Assembly (NCBI GenBank): GCA_030734395.1
Contig: JAUZTG010000029.1
Coordinates: 1,364,001-1,428,000 of the forward strand
Source of the DNA: Sarocladium kiliense
Lineage: Eukaryota > Ascomycota > Sordariomycetes > Hypocreales > Sarocladiaceae
Length of the DNA: 64,000 nucleotides
Direction: 5' to 3'
Part shown: positions 12,325 to 23,419 of the stretch, piece by piece
Position numbering within the stretch: position 1 is the stretch's first letter
Layout of the letters: every line of letters starts with the position of its first letter
Notes under the pieces: model-generated
What the model was told of the DNA's origin: nothing
The model's input: only the letters and a program-made list of their open reading frames with translations
Database searches by the model: none
Translations under genes and position numbers: made by a program

Positions 12325-13018
12325 ACACAGGGTGCAACAAAGCCTCGTGAACCTTCAATGACCATCGGGTCTGAGAAGCTCATATCGATAGGTGAAGCTT
12401 GGCGTATTTCTGTTGGTGTCAGTGATGACATGGTCTGGTGACATCCAAACGCGGTCCTGCTCACTGACACAGTGACGCGCTGGCGTCTCGGTGAGATGAG
12501 TTGCAACCAGCCAACCACCTGAGTCAATAGCCCGCGCCCAACCACAGATGCTTAGTCATCCGCTTCCTTCGTAGTTCGACCACGCAGGGTCGGCCGCCTC
12601 ACAAATGATTAAGGGAGCAGAAGTTGACCCTTGACGATGGTGATGAAGAGAAGCACTCACGAAAAGATCAAAACGCCCTTAAGCATCGAAATCCCTTGGA
12701 GTGCATAATGCTGCAAGCTCGGCCCGTGCACCAACCATGACCCGTAATTAACGCAGCTACTGTAGTGCCGGGTTGAAAGCTCCAACCACCCTGTACAAAC
12801 GGAAGGTCAGACACGAAAAAGTGACCGGGCCAGCTGCTCGCAATTACGTCACCTCTTGAAGATACAAGCTACCTCAGGCTCATCGAGCTGCACCTTTTGC
12901 TGCCACAGCGATTTCATCTACTGACCAACAAGTATCGGATTTTCGCAGCCCGCGGATCGATCACGACAACTATCTCTGATTGTCCGGTCGTGAGGCCATA
13001 CACGGTAGACGCCCAAGG
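12325..13018. promoter_or_regulatory. Divergent promoter region between INP1 and the UsgS-like gene
   Basis: The two genes point away from this 694-base stretch, so it must hold both promoters. I see no open frame with family resemblance and no TATA box I would defend. Confidence 0.5.
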
Positions 13019-14308
13019 ATGGCCGTCAAGTCGGACAGCATCAGAGCTGAAGCGGCCCAGCTCAAGCAGACACTCGAGGACAACATCGATGTGAACAAGC
13101 TCAAACAGAATCTGGATGTGTCCAATTTCGAACCCAATGCGGTAATTCGCGGTGCGCAGCTTACCCTTGTCGGAGCTCACCGAGCCTTGCAAAACCCGGG
13201 TATTTTCACCAATGATCACTACAAGCAAGCTGCCGCTGCTGTTTTGGTTGGCATCTGCATCAGACTTGCGGTTATGGTCCCTGTATGTGCTGTATACCAC
13301 CTCCAACAAGATGTGAAACGCCCCGGCCAGCGACTTGACTGACAGAATGCCAGGTCATTGGGATAAGAGTCCTGCTCTGGTCTCTCTCGTGGATCATCTC
13401 CCTGGACTCAGTCTCATGGAGCGACGACATCAGCAGCGGCCTCAACTTCATCGAAGAGTATGTGCTGCAGGTGCCGTTCTTCCTCATGACATTGATGCGA
13501 TATCTCGTACCCACGCTAGACAACCTGTAAGGTCCTCCTCATCACCCATCAAGTATTCCCGACTCACGCTACTGCCAGTTTCATGCAGTCGCTCCAATGG
13601 GTAGATGTTACTTATGTCCAGAAACACAAACTGGAGAATCCTAATGAGCTGCGGGATATGTTTTATCCCAACCTGAAAATGTATCGAAAGGTTGATGGAA
13701 GCACGCATTCCGAGAGCACAGCCCAGGCTGTGTCGATGTTCCTCTATCGATTTGCTAGAAAGGGTGCCATCTCCATTGCCGTGTATGGGCTCTCATATCT
13801 CCCATTTGTCGGGAGATTCGTGCTTCCTGCTGCCAGCTTCTACACTTTCAACCGAGCCGTGGGACTTGGTCCAGCATTGGGGATATTCGGTATCGGCATT
13901 TTCCTACCCCGGAGGTATCTCGTGGTCTTCCTACAGAGCTATTTTTCGTCCCGAAGTCTGATGAGGGAGCTGCTGGAGCCCTACTTTGCACGTGTTAAGT
14001 TCTCTAAAGAGCAGAAACGTGCTTGGTTTCGAAGCAGAGAAGGCGTACTTTTCGGATTCGGCCTCGGGTTCTACACTCTGATCAAGGTCCCACTACTCGG
14101 TGTGCTGATTTATGGCATTGCGGAAGCTTCAACAGCTTATCTTGTAACGAAGGTTACCGATCCACCGCCTCCGCCCGCGGAGATGGAGGATTTCGCGCAA
14201 AGCCAGCAGTTGTGGAGGAATAAGCACGAGTTTCTGAACATTTCCCTCGGCAGCATCGACACGATTCATTCCAACCCCAAGTCAAAGACTCCGCTAGCTC
14301 AATCATAA
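13019..14308 (+). CDS. Multi-pass membrane protein, UsgS-like
   Basis: Three exons (13019-13282, 13354-13526, 13579-14308) join in frame to 388 residues. The ATG at 13019 was chosen because the frame upstream has only a non-ATG start. An N-terminal amphipathic region (AEAAQLKQTLEDNIDVNKL) is followed by hydrophobic stretches around ILLWSLSWIISL-like, PFFLMTLMRYLVP, ISIAVYGLSYLPFVGRFVL, ALGIFGIGIFLP and TLIKVPLLGVLIYGIAEAS. The pattern, including LMRELLEPYF and a proline-rich tail PPPPPAEME, matches fungal proteins I recall being annotated as transmembrane protein UsgS. The family name is from memory; the membrane topology is seen directly. Its biochemical role is not known to me. Confidence 0.8.
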
Positions 14309-14827
14309 CCCTTGGAGCTCTTACTCAATCACAACACGCTATGGAATATTGCGCATCTGATTTCGAGTGGACTTTGATTCCGATCGCGCAATGTGAGAAA
14401 GACATGGTAACCTCGCCGAGCTTCCACAGTCCTGACCTGAAGCGGAACATTTCTCCGAGGGAGCAGCAGACATCTCAGGTCCGCCGTCGGCGTGGTGGGG
14501 AGTGGAGGGGAAAGCTTATCTACCATGCAGCCAACCTGCAATCAATGTCGTAGGTACGTCAGAAGAACGCGGGGAAACACCACTTCAAGTAATGGAAACA
14601 CGATAAGCTCCAAGCGATACCGCAATGCAATCGCGTCGCCACTTCGGCTAAACGGAGGACAGCGGTTCATAGGACATAGAACAAATACGGGCTCCAGTCC
14701 AGCTAATGACACATTGACTCCTTCCGCTACTGGCGACTTCATTTTGCGAATATCTTCTCAGTTGCTCCATCATCAACCTCTCAACCTCAAGTCTAGGGAT
14801 CTTGTCGCCGCATATCCTTGTTCCACA
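14309..14827. other. Intergenic region upstream of the amidase gene
   Basis: No gene is supported. The frames on both strands lack resemblance to known families. Confidence 0.6.
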
Positions 14828-16523
14828 ATGCCGGCGATTCGTACTGTTTGCAAGGTTGACCTTGATCAACCCGCTGCCGATCAGCCTCAACTCCACGTTC
14901 GTCGAGACCCCTTGTGACGCCGGAATGCAGTTATTGACTGATCAAATGTGTCTAGAATCGCTGGCATCCTGACAGTAAGAGGGATAGAACCTGCATACCC
15001 ACTGAGCTATCATGTTGACCGTACGCAGTTCCGTTCGCTGGGTCAATCAAGGATGGCGAGACTGTCAAGATTGAATGCGTTGACTGGTAAGCTTGGTCCA
15101 GGGACACCACGACAGCGATCTAAATGTTTTCAAGGACCGGAGGCCAGATCGGGAACAACGATTCTGCAGACGATGTACGGAACGTGGATCTGACCAAGAT
15201 TCATTACCTCAGTGGGCCATTTGAGATCGAGGGCGCCGCTCCAGGCGATATCCTCCTCGTTGAGATCATGGATGTTCAACCTTTCCAGGACCATCCATGG
15301 GGCTTCACTGGCGTTTTTGACCGTCGAAATGGTGGTGGCTTTCTCGATGAGATCTACCCATCAGCGTGAGTGCTTCCGTCCTGTCCGAATACCATCCGGG
15401 TTAACATCATTGTTCATGAAAGCGCGAAGGCAATCTGGGACTTTGAAGGAATTTACGCAACCTCTCGTCATATACCCCACGTCAAGTTTGCTGGACTAAT
15501 CCATCCTGGTATTCTTGGCTGTGCCCCGTCTGCAGAAGTGCTGGACACTTGGAATCGCCGTGAGGGAGAGCTCATTGCCGCCAACAAACTGGATCGTGAG
15601 GTTGCGCTCCCTCCACTGGCGCACAATTGCCATGCTGGCGCGGCAGATTCCAGCACTCAAACTAAAATTGCAAACGAGGGCGCCCGCACGGTACCTGGGC
15701 GGCCCGAACATGGCGGTAACTGCGACATCAAGAATCTTAGTCGAGGAAGCAAAGTCTATCTTCCCGTGCATGTCGATGGTGCAAAGTTCAGCGTTGGAGA
15801 CCTGCACTTCTCCCGTATGTAACCAGATCACGCACAGCAAGTTCTCGCTGACGATCATATGCTGCAGAGGGTGATGGAGAGATCTCATTCTGTGGTGCCA
15901 TCGAGATGGCAGGTGTCATTACCATCAACTTCAAGGTTTGAAGAACTTTTGCATAGTGAGGTGCTAGTGGTGTGTGGCAAGACTAACACATGCCCAGGTG
16001 ATCAAGAATGGCATGGAAGAGCTGGCCATGAAGTCCCCTATATATATTCCAGGCCCGGTTGAGCCGCAGTTTGGTCCTGGCCGCCATATTTACTTTGAAG
16101 GTTTCAGTGTGGACTCGCATGGAAAACAGCATTATATGGATGTCACGACCGCCTACCGCCAGACCACTCTGCGTACGCGTTGAACCTCTTGCATTGTATG
16201 GAGAAAATATGGATCAGCTGACACGTCTGGTAGGCTGTATTGAGTATCTCAGGCGCTTCGGATACAACGACTATCAGATCTACCTCCTGCTTTCCTGTGC
16301 CCCGATACAGGGACACGTTGCCGGCATTGTCGACATCCCGAACGCTTGCACAACTCTTGGCTTGCCTATGGACATCTTCGACTTCGATATCTCGCCTTCT
16401 CAAAAGGCAAAGAAACTGGATATGGGTAATTGCGCCTTTGAAACGGGAGTGAAGGAGGGCGAGGTTCAGAATGGCGGCCAGAACAGCGAACACAGCTTCG
16501 GCGGAGGTCTGACTTATAAATAA
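14828..16523 (+). CDS. Formamidase/acetamidase (FmdA/AmdA family)
   Basis: This enzyme hydrolyses formamide or short-chain amides to ammonia and the acid, a nitrogen-scavenging reaction in the cytosol. I reconstruct eight exons: 14828-14896, 14956-14974, 15029-15086, 15135-15365, 15423-15814, 15868-15935, 15998-16172 and 16234-16523. All phases agree and give 433 residues. Exon 2 is only 19 bases. Family signatures include LHNRWHPDIP across junctions 1 and 2, KIECVDWTGGQIGNN, GPFEIEGAAPGDILLVEI, FTGVFDRRNGGGFLDEIYP, HIPHVKFAGLIHPGILGCAP, GDLHFSQGDGEI and DYQIYLLLSCAPIQGHVAGI. The C-terminus YK is reached with no lesion. Formamide versus acetamide preference cannot be read from the sequence. 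Confidence 0.95.
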
Positions 16524-16734
16524 GTCTTGGCTCTTTTGGGTCTGATTCGCGTGGGCTGGCCGTTGCTTGCTACACGTTACATGCTTCTCATTGCGCGGCT
16601 CCACGCAAGAAGCCGGGGAAAAACCTGTGTCTGTGCAAGTATGCCTTGTCGGACGTCGGTGGTAGCAATCCTATCCATATATCTCGCGCGTCAGGATCCC
16701 CTTTTCAGGGCGGCATTCCCCATGATGTATTGAC

Positions 16735-17943
16735 TCAGTAGTCAGGTATAATTGAGAAACTCGTATGTCCCGTGTCGTGCCGATGACGAGTTGCTGCTGC
16801 ACTTCCCTGCCCCATGAAGGAGCAACCAGGAGTGTCGCATGTGCGAAGTGTGTTGTCCTCGTCTTCGTCCCGGATTTCGCTCAGGTCAACATGTCCAGTC
16901 TCCTCTGCATGCTTCTTCCCTTCCACCTGGCCGCTCCCGATCCAGTCGCAGCCAGGCACATCGCATTTGAGGATCAAGCCTTCAGTATCAGTGTAGTAAT
17001 GGGCTTTGTTCAGCTTTGCAACAAGCTTTTGGGTCTGGGCCAAAACTTCTTCGTCACTTGTTGGCCACAGCGTCCTGTCAACCTCGGGCGGTAATGTCGT
17101 AGTGGTATGAGGGAAATCAGAGTAGCTGAAAGCTACCCGGTCGTAATGGATGCCTGAGTAAACCAGGATGCAGCGGTCCTTCTTCCCTTCGCCAAAATTG
17201 ATTAGATTTTGCGCCTGTGCAAGTTAGCCAGATTCGCGACAGAATGTTTTGTCAGAATAATACCTGGACATCATAGGTGCTGATTTGAACATCGAATATG
17301 GCTGACAAGATGCTGAGTTCGATGCCGCCACCCCAACGATCGGGATCCTGAATGCTGCGGCAGTATTGGGGCGGTGAACTTCCCAGTACCGCTTCCGAAT
17401 AAACATCCGAATGCTCGCTAATGTAGTCGGCCATCATCTTCCGGAGCTTCTGGGCGGGAATCTGCTCTGGCAAAGCGCCGCCAAATGCAGTAAAGAGGCA
17501 GCTATTGTCGCTCGGCATTACACGAAGTACTTCCGGTGTTAGTCCAAGTATACTTAAGTTTACCGTAGGCACTTACGCAGGGTCCCATCCCTCTCTGGCC
17601 ATGGGATATTGATGTCCTCGGGGTTGTCTTGCCTTGGAGCCCGACTGGGCTGGCGCTCTCGTTGGCCTGGCGAAGCTCCTTGGGAGTCCGCAAGTGAAGG
17701 TGTCAAAGGCCTTGGCTCATCTGGTACAACGGTCAAGGTTTCGCCGTGAATGCCCAGTGACCTCGCAGTATCACCGAGGCGGGCCAGGTCTAGGGTCTTC
17801 ATTGCCATGGGAGGACCGAACTTGATGGTGAACCGTTCGAGTCCGGTGCGACTCCTCAGCTCTTCCAATACGTCTTGAAGCGTGACATCATCTGCCAGTT
17901 CGATCGTTCCTGTCCCGTTCGGACCTTTGTATCTGGCCCTCAT
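16735..17943 (-). CDS. OTU1: Ubiquitin thioesterase OTU1 (YOD1 homologue)
   Basis: Otu1 is a cysteine deubiquitinase that works with Cdc48/p97 in protein quality control and ER-associated degradation. Three exons (17577-17943, 17264-17529, 16735-17214) join to 370 residues. An N-terminal ubiquitin-like/UBX-type domain (residues about 1-80, starting MRARYKGPNGTGTIELADDV) is followed by a disordered linker and the OTU domain. The catalytic block is VMPSDNSCLFTAFGG (Asp and nucleophile Cys), and the histidine is in LVYSGIHYDRV. The C-terminus carries a C2H2 zinc finger (RTCDTPGCSFMGQGSAAATR, then HRHDTGH), as expected for Otu1. It may share a divergent promoter with the Rsc1/2-like gene. Confidence 0.95.
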
Positions 17944-18427
17944 TGCGTATATCTGTTATGGTTGGGACTCAGTGACAGGACAGCGGATGCGTGTGGTGGT
18001 GGTTTCGAAATGGTCTCAAGCCAAGGGGACATCAAACACCATAAACCCCAGGGGCTATCACGGAGGCTCTAAATATGTGGTCTACTGGGTGAGGCCTAGC
18101 CACAAAGGATTGTAACCGAGCCACTCCTGCAATCACGAAAGAATTGGAAAGAAGATGCCCGAACGCCGGTGTGGAAGTCGGTCACCGATTGTGTTGCGTG
18201 GCGGTATGCAGGGTAGCAGCCCATCAAAAGTGTGACTAAGCGGTTGACCACCTCAAGGCTACGATGAGAGCGCGATTGTGGATACTTGGACGCGCCGCCC
18301 AAGCACAACCACGATCATTGTGACATTGCGCCGTCCCCTGCCATTCCTCAATTCTTAATTACAAGACTTGCGCTTCAAGTCATAGCGAACTGACTACTGC
18401 CAAACTGCATTGTCGACTAATTTCGAT
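17944..18427. promoter_or_regulatory. Divergent promoter region between OTU1 and the Rsc1/2-like gene
   Basis: These 484 bases separate two start codons pointing away from each other. No open frame of note is present, and I cannot point to individual factor sites. Confidence 0.5.
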
Positions 18428-21399
18428 ATGGCAACTCGACGCAGGGCGTCAGTGCGCGAGTCGGTCGAAGGGCGAGATGCCGAGCAAGACGTCGAGATGC
18501 GAGACCGGCCGGATGACGACGATACAAATGATGTAGACGCGGAAGGCGATGCCGAGGACGCCGAAGGGGAAGAGGAGGGCCAAGAGAGTCGTGATCTGTA
18601 TCACACCATCAGTGAGCTCTCAACTTATCTCTGTGAGGTGGAGGAAGGGTAAGTACACAGAGTCACCCCTGTCCCATGCTGCTCTACTCACCAGGTGATT
18701 GCAGTGGCGAGGAGATTGCTTCTGGCTTCCAGAGAATACCGAATCGACGCGTGCTACCCGACTACTTCGAAGTGATATCGACACCGGTTGCTTTCAGCAC
18801 CATTCGAGTATGACCCGAACGTTAAAAAGCAGCGCAGGAAAGCGGCCGCTAACGCGTAGACTGTAGCAAAAACTGCTGAAGAAACAGTATACGACATTTG
18901 CAGAATTCGTCAGGGATGTAGCTCAAATCTGTCACAACGCTCAGGTCTACAATCGACCCTCGGCGCCAATCTTCGGAGCAGCTGAACGACTCCGGGAGCT
19001 CTTCAAGGTTGAATTGAATAAACTTGTCGTGAAAGGCACCGTCACAGCAGACGATGCAAAGTTACCCGATCTCGGAGAGCTACCACCGGCAGAAGACTCC
19101 CCGCCACCGCCATCGGACACCGGTGATGCTGATGCTGACGAAGATGAAGAAGACGAAGACGAAGAAGAAGATGACGAGGACGACGAAGATTCCGAGGAAG
19201 AGAGTCGCTCTCGCCGACGACGCGGCCGAGGTCGCGGCTCGATGAGCGGACGCAGAGATCGAGACGACAGGGACGACGAAGCCCACAAGAAGCGTGGGAG
19301 ACCACCGTCTGTTATGACACCAATGGAAGCGCGAATCTCTTCCTTGCTCAGAGGACTCCGCAAATTTAAGGATGATGATGGAAATTTGCTCATCTTGCCA
19401 TTCGAAAGGCTGCCGGACAAGATTGCAGTCCCAGACTATTACACTACCATCACACAACCCATCGCGCTCGACCAGATCAAGCGTAAGGCGAAGCGAAAGA
19501 AGTATGCAAACATTGACGCGGTCATGGCGGACGTCAATTTGATGTTTGAGAACGCCAAGATCTATAACGAGGACGATAGCCCTGTCCACGTTGCCGCTAT
19601 AGAGCTCCAGCAGCAAGCGAAAGAGATGGCTGAGCATGAGAAAGCCCGGCCGGATGATGACTTCCGGGATGAAGATGGCAAGTTGCCATTGGCCGAAATC
19701 CAGTACAATGGGGAGAGCTGGAAAGTTGGTCAGTTGTTGATGCCTCGAACAGCATATTCCTTGCTAACAAGGTCCGTAGGAGATTGGGTGCATATTCGAA
19801 ATCCGAACGATCTGGCCAAGCCCATCGTTGCTCAGATCTATCGGACCTGGCAGGATCGCAGCGGCCAGAGATGGATCAACGCTTGTTGGTATTATCGACC
19901 TGAGCAGACAGTTCATCGGTACGAGAAACACTTCTTCGAACATGAGGTGGTCAAGACGGGCCAATATCGTGACCACCAAATTGAGGAGGTCCTTGAGCGG
20001 TGCTTTGTTATGTTCGTAACACGCTTCAATAAGGGTCGGCCTCGAGGTTTCCCTCCGGACAAATCTGTCTATGTTTGCGAATCGCGGTACAACGAGGAAA
20101 AGTTCCGTTTCGCAAAGATCAAGACATGGGCCAGCTGTGTGCCAGATGAGGTGCGAGAGAGGGATTATGAGATGGACCTGTTCGATGTTCCCCGCCGCAT
20201 GAAGAAGGTCCCAAGCCCCATTAAGCATCTCTTGAGAGACGACGCGAAAGAAACAGACGCTCTGCCAAAGCCAACATGGGGGAGCCCAAATGCGCCCCCT
20301 ATTGTTGGAGCTGTCCATCGACGTCCAAGGGAACCAAATGTAAGTCCTGCCCACTTTCACGCCGCGCCCCTACATCAAGCCGTCAGTTGTTGGTATTTGG
20401 TCAGAGTCATGTGTCCGCAAACGTTCTGATTGTTAGCTTTTCCCTGAGCCAACTTGCTGACTGTTTCTCTCCCAGGAGTCTCCTCCGCCGGAGCCGACGC
20501 CCCCTCCGCAGACAGCCTCTCAAGCTCCTGAAATGCCAGTGGATGCGGTCCGTCGCTCATCAATGATGTCTGCTTCGCGAGAAATCGGACCTGATATGTC
20601 GGCACGCAACATGCCTGGGCATTACATGGGACAAGTGCCATCACCATCGCCCAGCCAGTACCATACCCACATGGCGCCGCAATTCCAGGCGAACACGCCC
20701 ATGCAGCAAACCCCAGTGCCTGTTCCGCAACCACAGCATCATCTCCCCGCTAGCCCCCAAGCAATGCGACCCGCCCCATACCAGCAACCCATGTACCCAC
20801 AATCTTACGCACAAGCGTATGGACAGTCACCTGCACCGACCCATCTCCAGAGTGTGCACAATCCACACCTCAACACCTATCATCAAATGTCGGCACCTGT
20901 AGCACGACCCCCAATGCAGCAAACCCCCAGCAATGGGCCACCGCACACCAACATGTACAATCCTCCGCGTCCGCCTGAGGTGTACACGTTGCCCGACAAC
21001 GTGAATGAGGTGCTAGCGCCGGAGTTGCGACAACAATTTCAGCATGATGATTCAGGCAGAGTGTTGTTTTTCACGGCACCACCTTTCGACAGGTCGCACA
21101 AAGGCATATCTCCTGCAAGCGCAGGTCTCGGACACAGCGCCCGATATTTGGCTGGAAGGAAGGAGTGGCTAGCTGAACGCGACTTGAAGCGTAAGGCTAG
21201 GGACGAAAAAGCTGCCACGCTCACACACAAGAGAGCAAGTCTGGAATCAGACCGCGCAATGGACGAGGAGCTTGTCGCCCAAGCAGTCGGCGCGATGGGG
21301 AATTGGTTTGGACAATTTGATTCTGACACAAAGCAATGGGAGAAGGAGGCTGGACTGACTGGATGGCGCGCGCAAGTCAAAGATGCTGAGACGACTTAA
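18428..21399 (+). CDS. RSC chromatin-remodelling complex subunit Rsc1/Rsc2-like
   Basis: This nuclear protein belongs to the RSC-type SWI/SNF remodeller and reads acetylated histones. Five exons (18428-18648, 18705-18807, 18867-19728, 19780-20339, 20476-21399) give 889 residues. The domain order is the Rsc1/2 one: bromodomain 1 (about residues 55-150), an acidic Glu/Asp stretch (about 185-205), an AT-hook-like KKRGRPPS (about 248), bromodomain 2 (about 263-365), and a BAH domain starting at SWKVGDWVHIRN (about 390-510). A Pro/Gln/Met-rich tail follows, ending in a charged helical segment. The third intron is 51 bases and keeps the frame open, so it is easily missed, but GTCAGT, a GCTAAC branch site and TAG mark it. 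Confidence 0.93.
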
Positions 21400-21755
21400 T
21401 AGTTGTCTGAAGGCATGACAAGGGTGTTTTTCGCAAGGCGGCGCTAGGGGGACACGAAAGCGAAACGGATATGGGTTACGGATGACCTGGCTAGGTGTTC
21501 TGGACAAATTGGCATGAGAGCCTCGCAATGATACGTCTTTAGATTGCTTCTTTCACTCATCATTATTCACAAAAGTCTGTTTACACCAACGACTGGCCAT
21601 TGAGAAGACCTCCGTGATCCATACTTGCTCTGCCACACGTGTCATACTCGGTTATGGCAGAAAGGCCCATACACTCGAGGGCAAGAAACACATAGTGGGA
21701 GACAAGGCTCTTTTGGAAGCACATTAGACAAGGCTTAACAAAAACTCCACATTGC
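21400..21755. other. Convergent intergenic spacer
   Basis: This is the 3' side of both the Rsc1/2-like gene and the carrier gene. It holds no gene and presumably contains both polyadenylation regions. Confidence 0.5.
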
Positions 21756-22658
21756 TCATGGGGTAGTATTCTCTGACCTCATCCTCTCTCTTCGGCCTTG
21801 ACCGAGACCATCCATGATTGCTTCGTAGACGGCCCATTGAACAGCGTTCACCATGAAGGCTCTCAGACTGCAGACTGTTAGACCTCGGAAGAATGGGCGC
21901 ACACCGCCCTCAGCGTAAGTGGCTTTTGCAATTTCCAATGCCCCGGCTCTTCTGTGAGGTTCTGCGCTGGGGATTCTGCTGTTGAGAAGTGGTGAGGTTT
22001 CTGTGGAACTGTTCATTGCCTGTGTCTGAACACGTGTCTTGATAACATCTAAGGGAAACACGCTTGCCCAGGTCACCACACCTGCGATGCCACCACAAAG
22101 CAAAATTTTCGGCGCTTCATCACGCCAAGATGGCTCCTGCGTGTTAGAAGCTGATGCCCAGAGGCTGTTTGCAAGCTCGTAGGACCAAAAGTAGAAGCCA
22201 TAACCAATACTGTCGCGTAGAGCAGTGACCACACCGCCGAAATATAGGCCCCGAAATCCGTCAGACGCAATGATACTTCGGGTGATGTGCAAGCTCGAAA
22301 CCGCCGGCACCGCCATCTGCGCGCGACACTTGATCAGCTCGGTGGGAGTGCTCACGACCCAGGTTGCCAGGCCACCGAGTGCTCCAGCGGCCCAAGTCGT
22401 CCACAAGCTGCTCTGGAGGGACAGAGCTTTGTTCAACGCTGCCTCAGAGCGATTGTATGACATGAACAACAATGCATTCAGCGCCCCGTAACCGAGGATA
22501 GGCGCAGCTGTGCCTGTCACCACGGTGGAAGCTGTTCGCAACGTCGCAGCATTGGGCACCGATCCAGCCTGAAGACGCACTTTGATCAAGTCCAAGGGAT
22601 TACCGACAATGATTCCCACGGCACCGCTGACATAGCCAGCCCAAAAGTCCGCGGCCAT
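21756..22658 (-). CDS. Mitochondrial carrier protein (SLC25 family)
   Basis: This inner-membrane transporter of 300 residues is encoded by a single exon. Three tandem repeats each carry a signature: GNPLDLIKVRLQ (residues about 19-30), STPTELIKCRAQ (about 104-115) and VFPLDVIKTRVQ (about 200-211). Six helices follow the usual spacing. The second signature has Thr-Glu in place of the usual Leu-Asp, still within the tolerated pattern. The overall layout is closest in feel to the SLC25A45/A48 and carnitine/amino acid branch, but the substrate cannot be assigned from sequence. The start MAADFWAGYVSGAVG matches the family N-terminus. Confidence 0.93.
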   Translation of the reverse strand: MAADFWAGYVSGAVGIIVGNPLDLIKVRLQAGSVPNAATLRTASTVVTGTAAPILGYGALNALLFMSYNRSEAALNKALSLQSSLWTTWAAGALGGLATWVVSTPTELIKCRAQMAVPAVSSLHITRSIIASDGFRGLYFGGVVTALRDSIGYGFYFWSYELANSLWASASNTQEPSWRDEAPKILLCGGIAGVVTWASVFPLDVIKTRVQTQAMNSSTETSPLLNSRIPSAEPHRRAGALEIAKATYAEGGVRPFFRGLTVCSLRAFMVNAVQWAVYEAIMDGLGQGRRERMRSENTTP

Positions 22659-23419
22659 GCCCGTACCCTACTTATCGGCGTCGTTGTCTTGATGGTTGCT
22701 TCCCTTGTCCGCTCTTTAGTCCATGTAAGTCGGGAAATGCTGCCGTGAGGTTCGATTCCTTTACTCCTAGCAGCGCTTGTTGTTGTATTCACTGTAATCA
22801 CGTCGTTGCAGCCAGATAACTTGAGGCCTTTGTCGTCCTTTCAGAGGGACTTGGCTTTTGCTGGTCCACCTTTGTCGCGCTACTTGTCATGGGGAGAACA
22901 TCATAAGCCTCGGCTTGACCCAGGTCCAGCTCATGTTATGTCGTCTCAATACAGAACGCAACCTTATCAGACTCGGCCTCAACAATTCGATGCTTGCCTT
23001 CATAAGAGTCCTGTATTCTCACGTTTTCTTGGTCAACAGAATCGACTACTCTTGTTTTTGAGAGACCGTGTAGAGTGACAGCAGGTGTCCGTAACAACGT
23101 TTGCCCAATCTTGTACGCGCATTCACCTTCTCTCTCTCTTCATTTTCTTGAACCTTCTGGGAGAGAACAAAAAGCTCTATCAATGAGTCCTGCGATCTTG
23201 CAAGCTGGCTGCGGCGGGACTCTGGAGGTAGAGTAGAAGCCACCTTGAGAATGTATTGCGCGTCACGTGAGGTCGCGTTTCTGGCGTGTTGTTGCCTGCG
23301 CGTCTCCCCGCTCACCGTCAACAACATCGCCGTCTCACAGATGATGGTGGAGAAGAGACTCTCCCTATCCTCTGCTTCATTAGTCACAATCGAGCTGAAA
23401 ACACGCTCCATCTGAAAAT
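22659..23419. promoter_or_regulatory. Divergent promoter region between the carrier gene and RAD54
   Basis: The stretch lies between two outward-pointing start codons. Short frames on both strands show no family resemblance. No regulatory word was identified with confidence. Confidence 0.5.

Noticed and set aside
14975..15028. A tRNA-like stretch (GGGATAGAACCTGCATAC... read on the other strand)
   Set aside because: It has D-loop-like words but no complete cloverleaf with matching acceptor stem, and it lies exactly inside an amidase intron with GT-AG ends.
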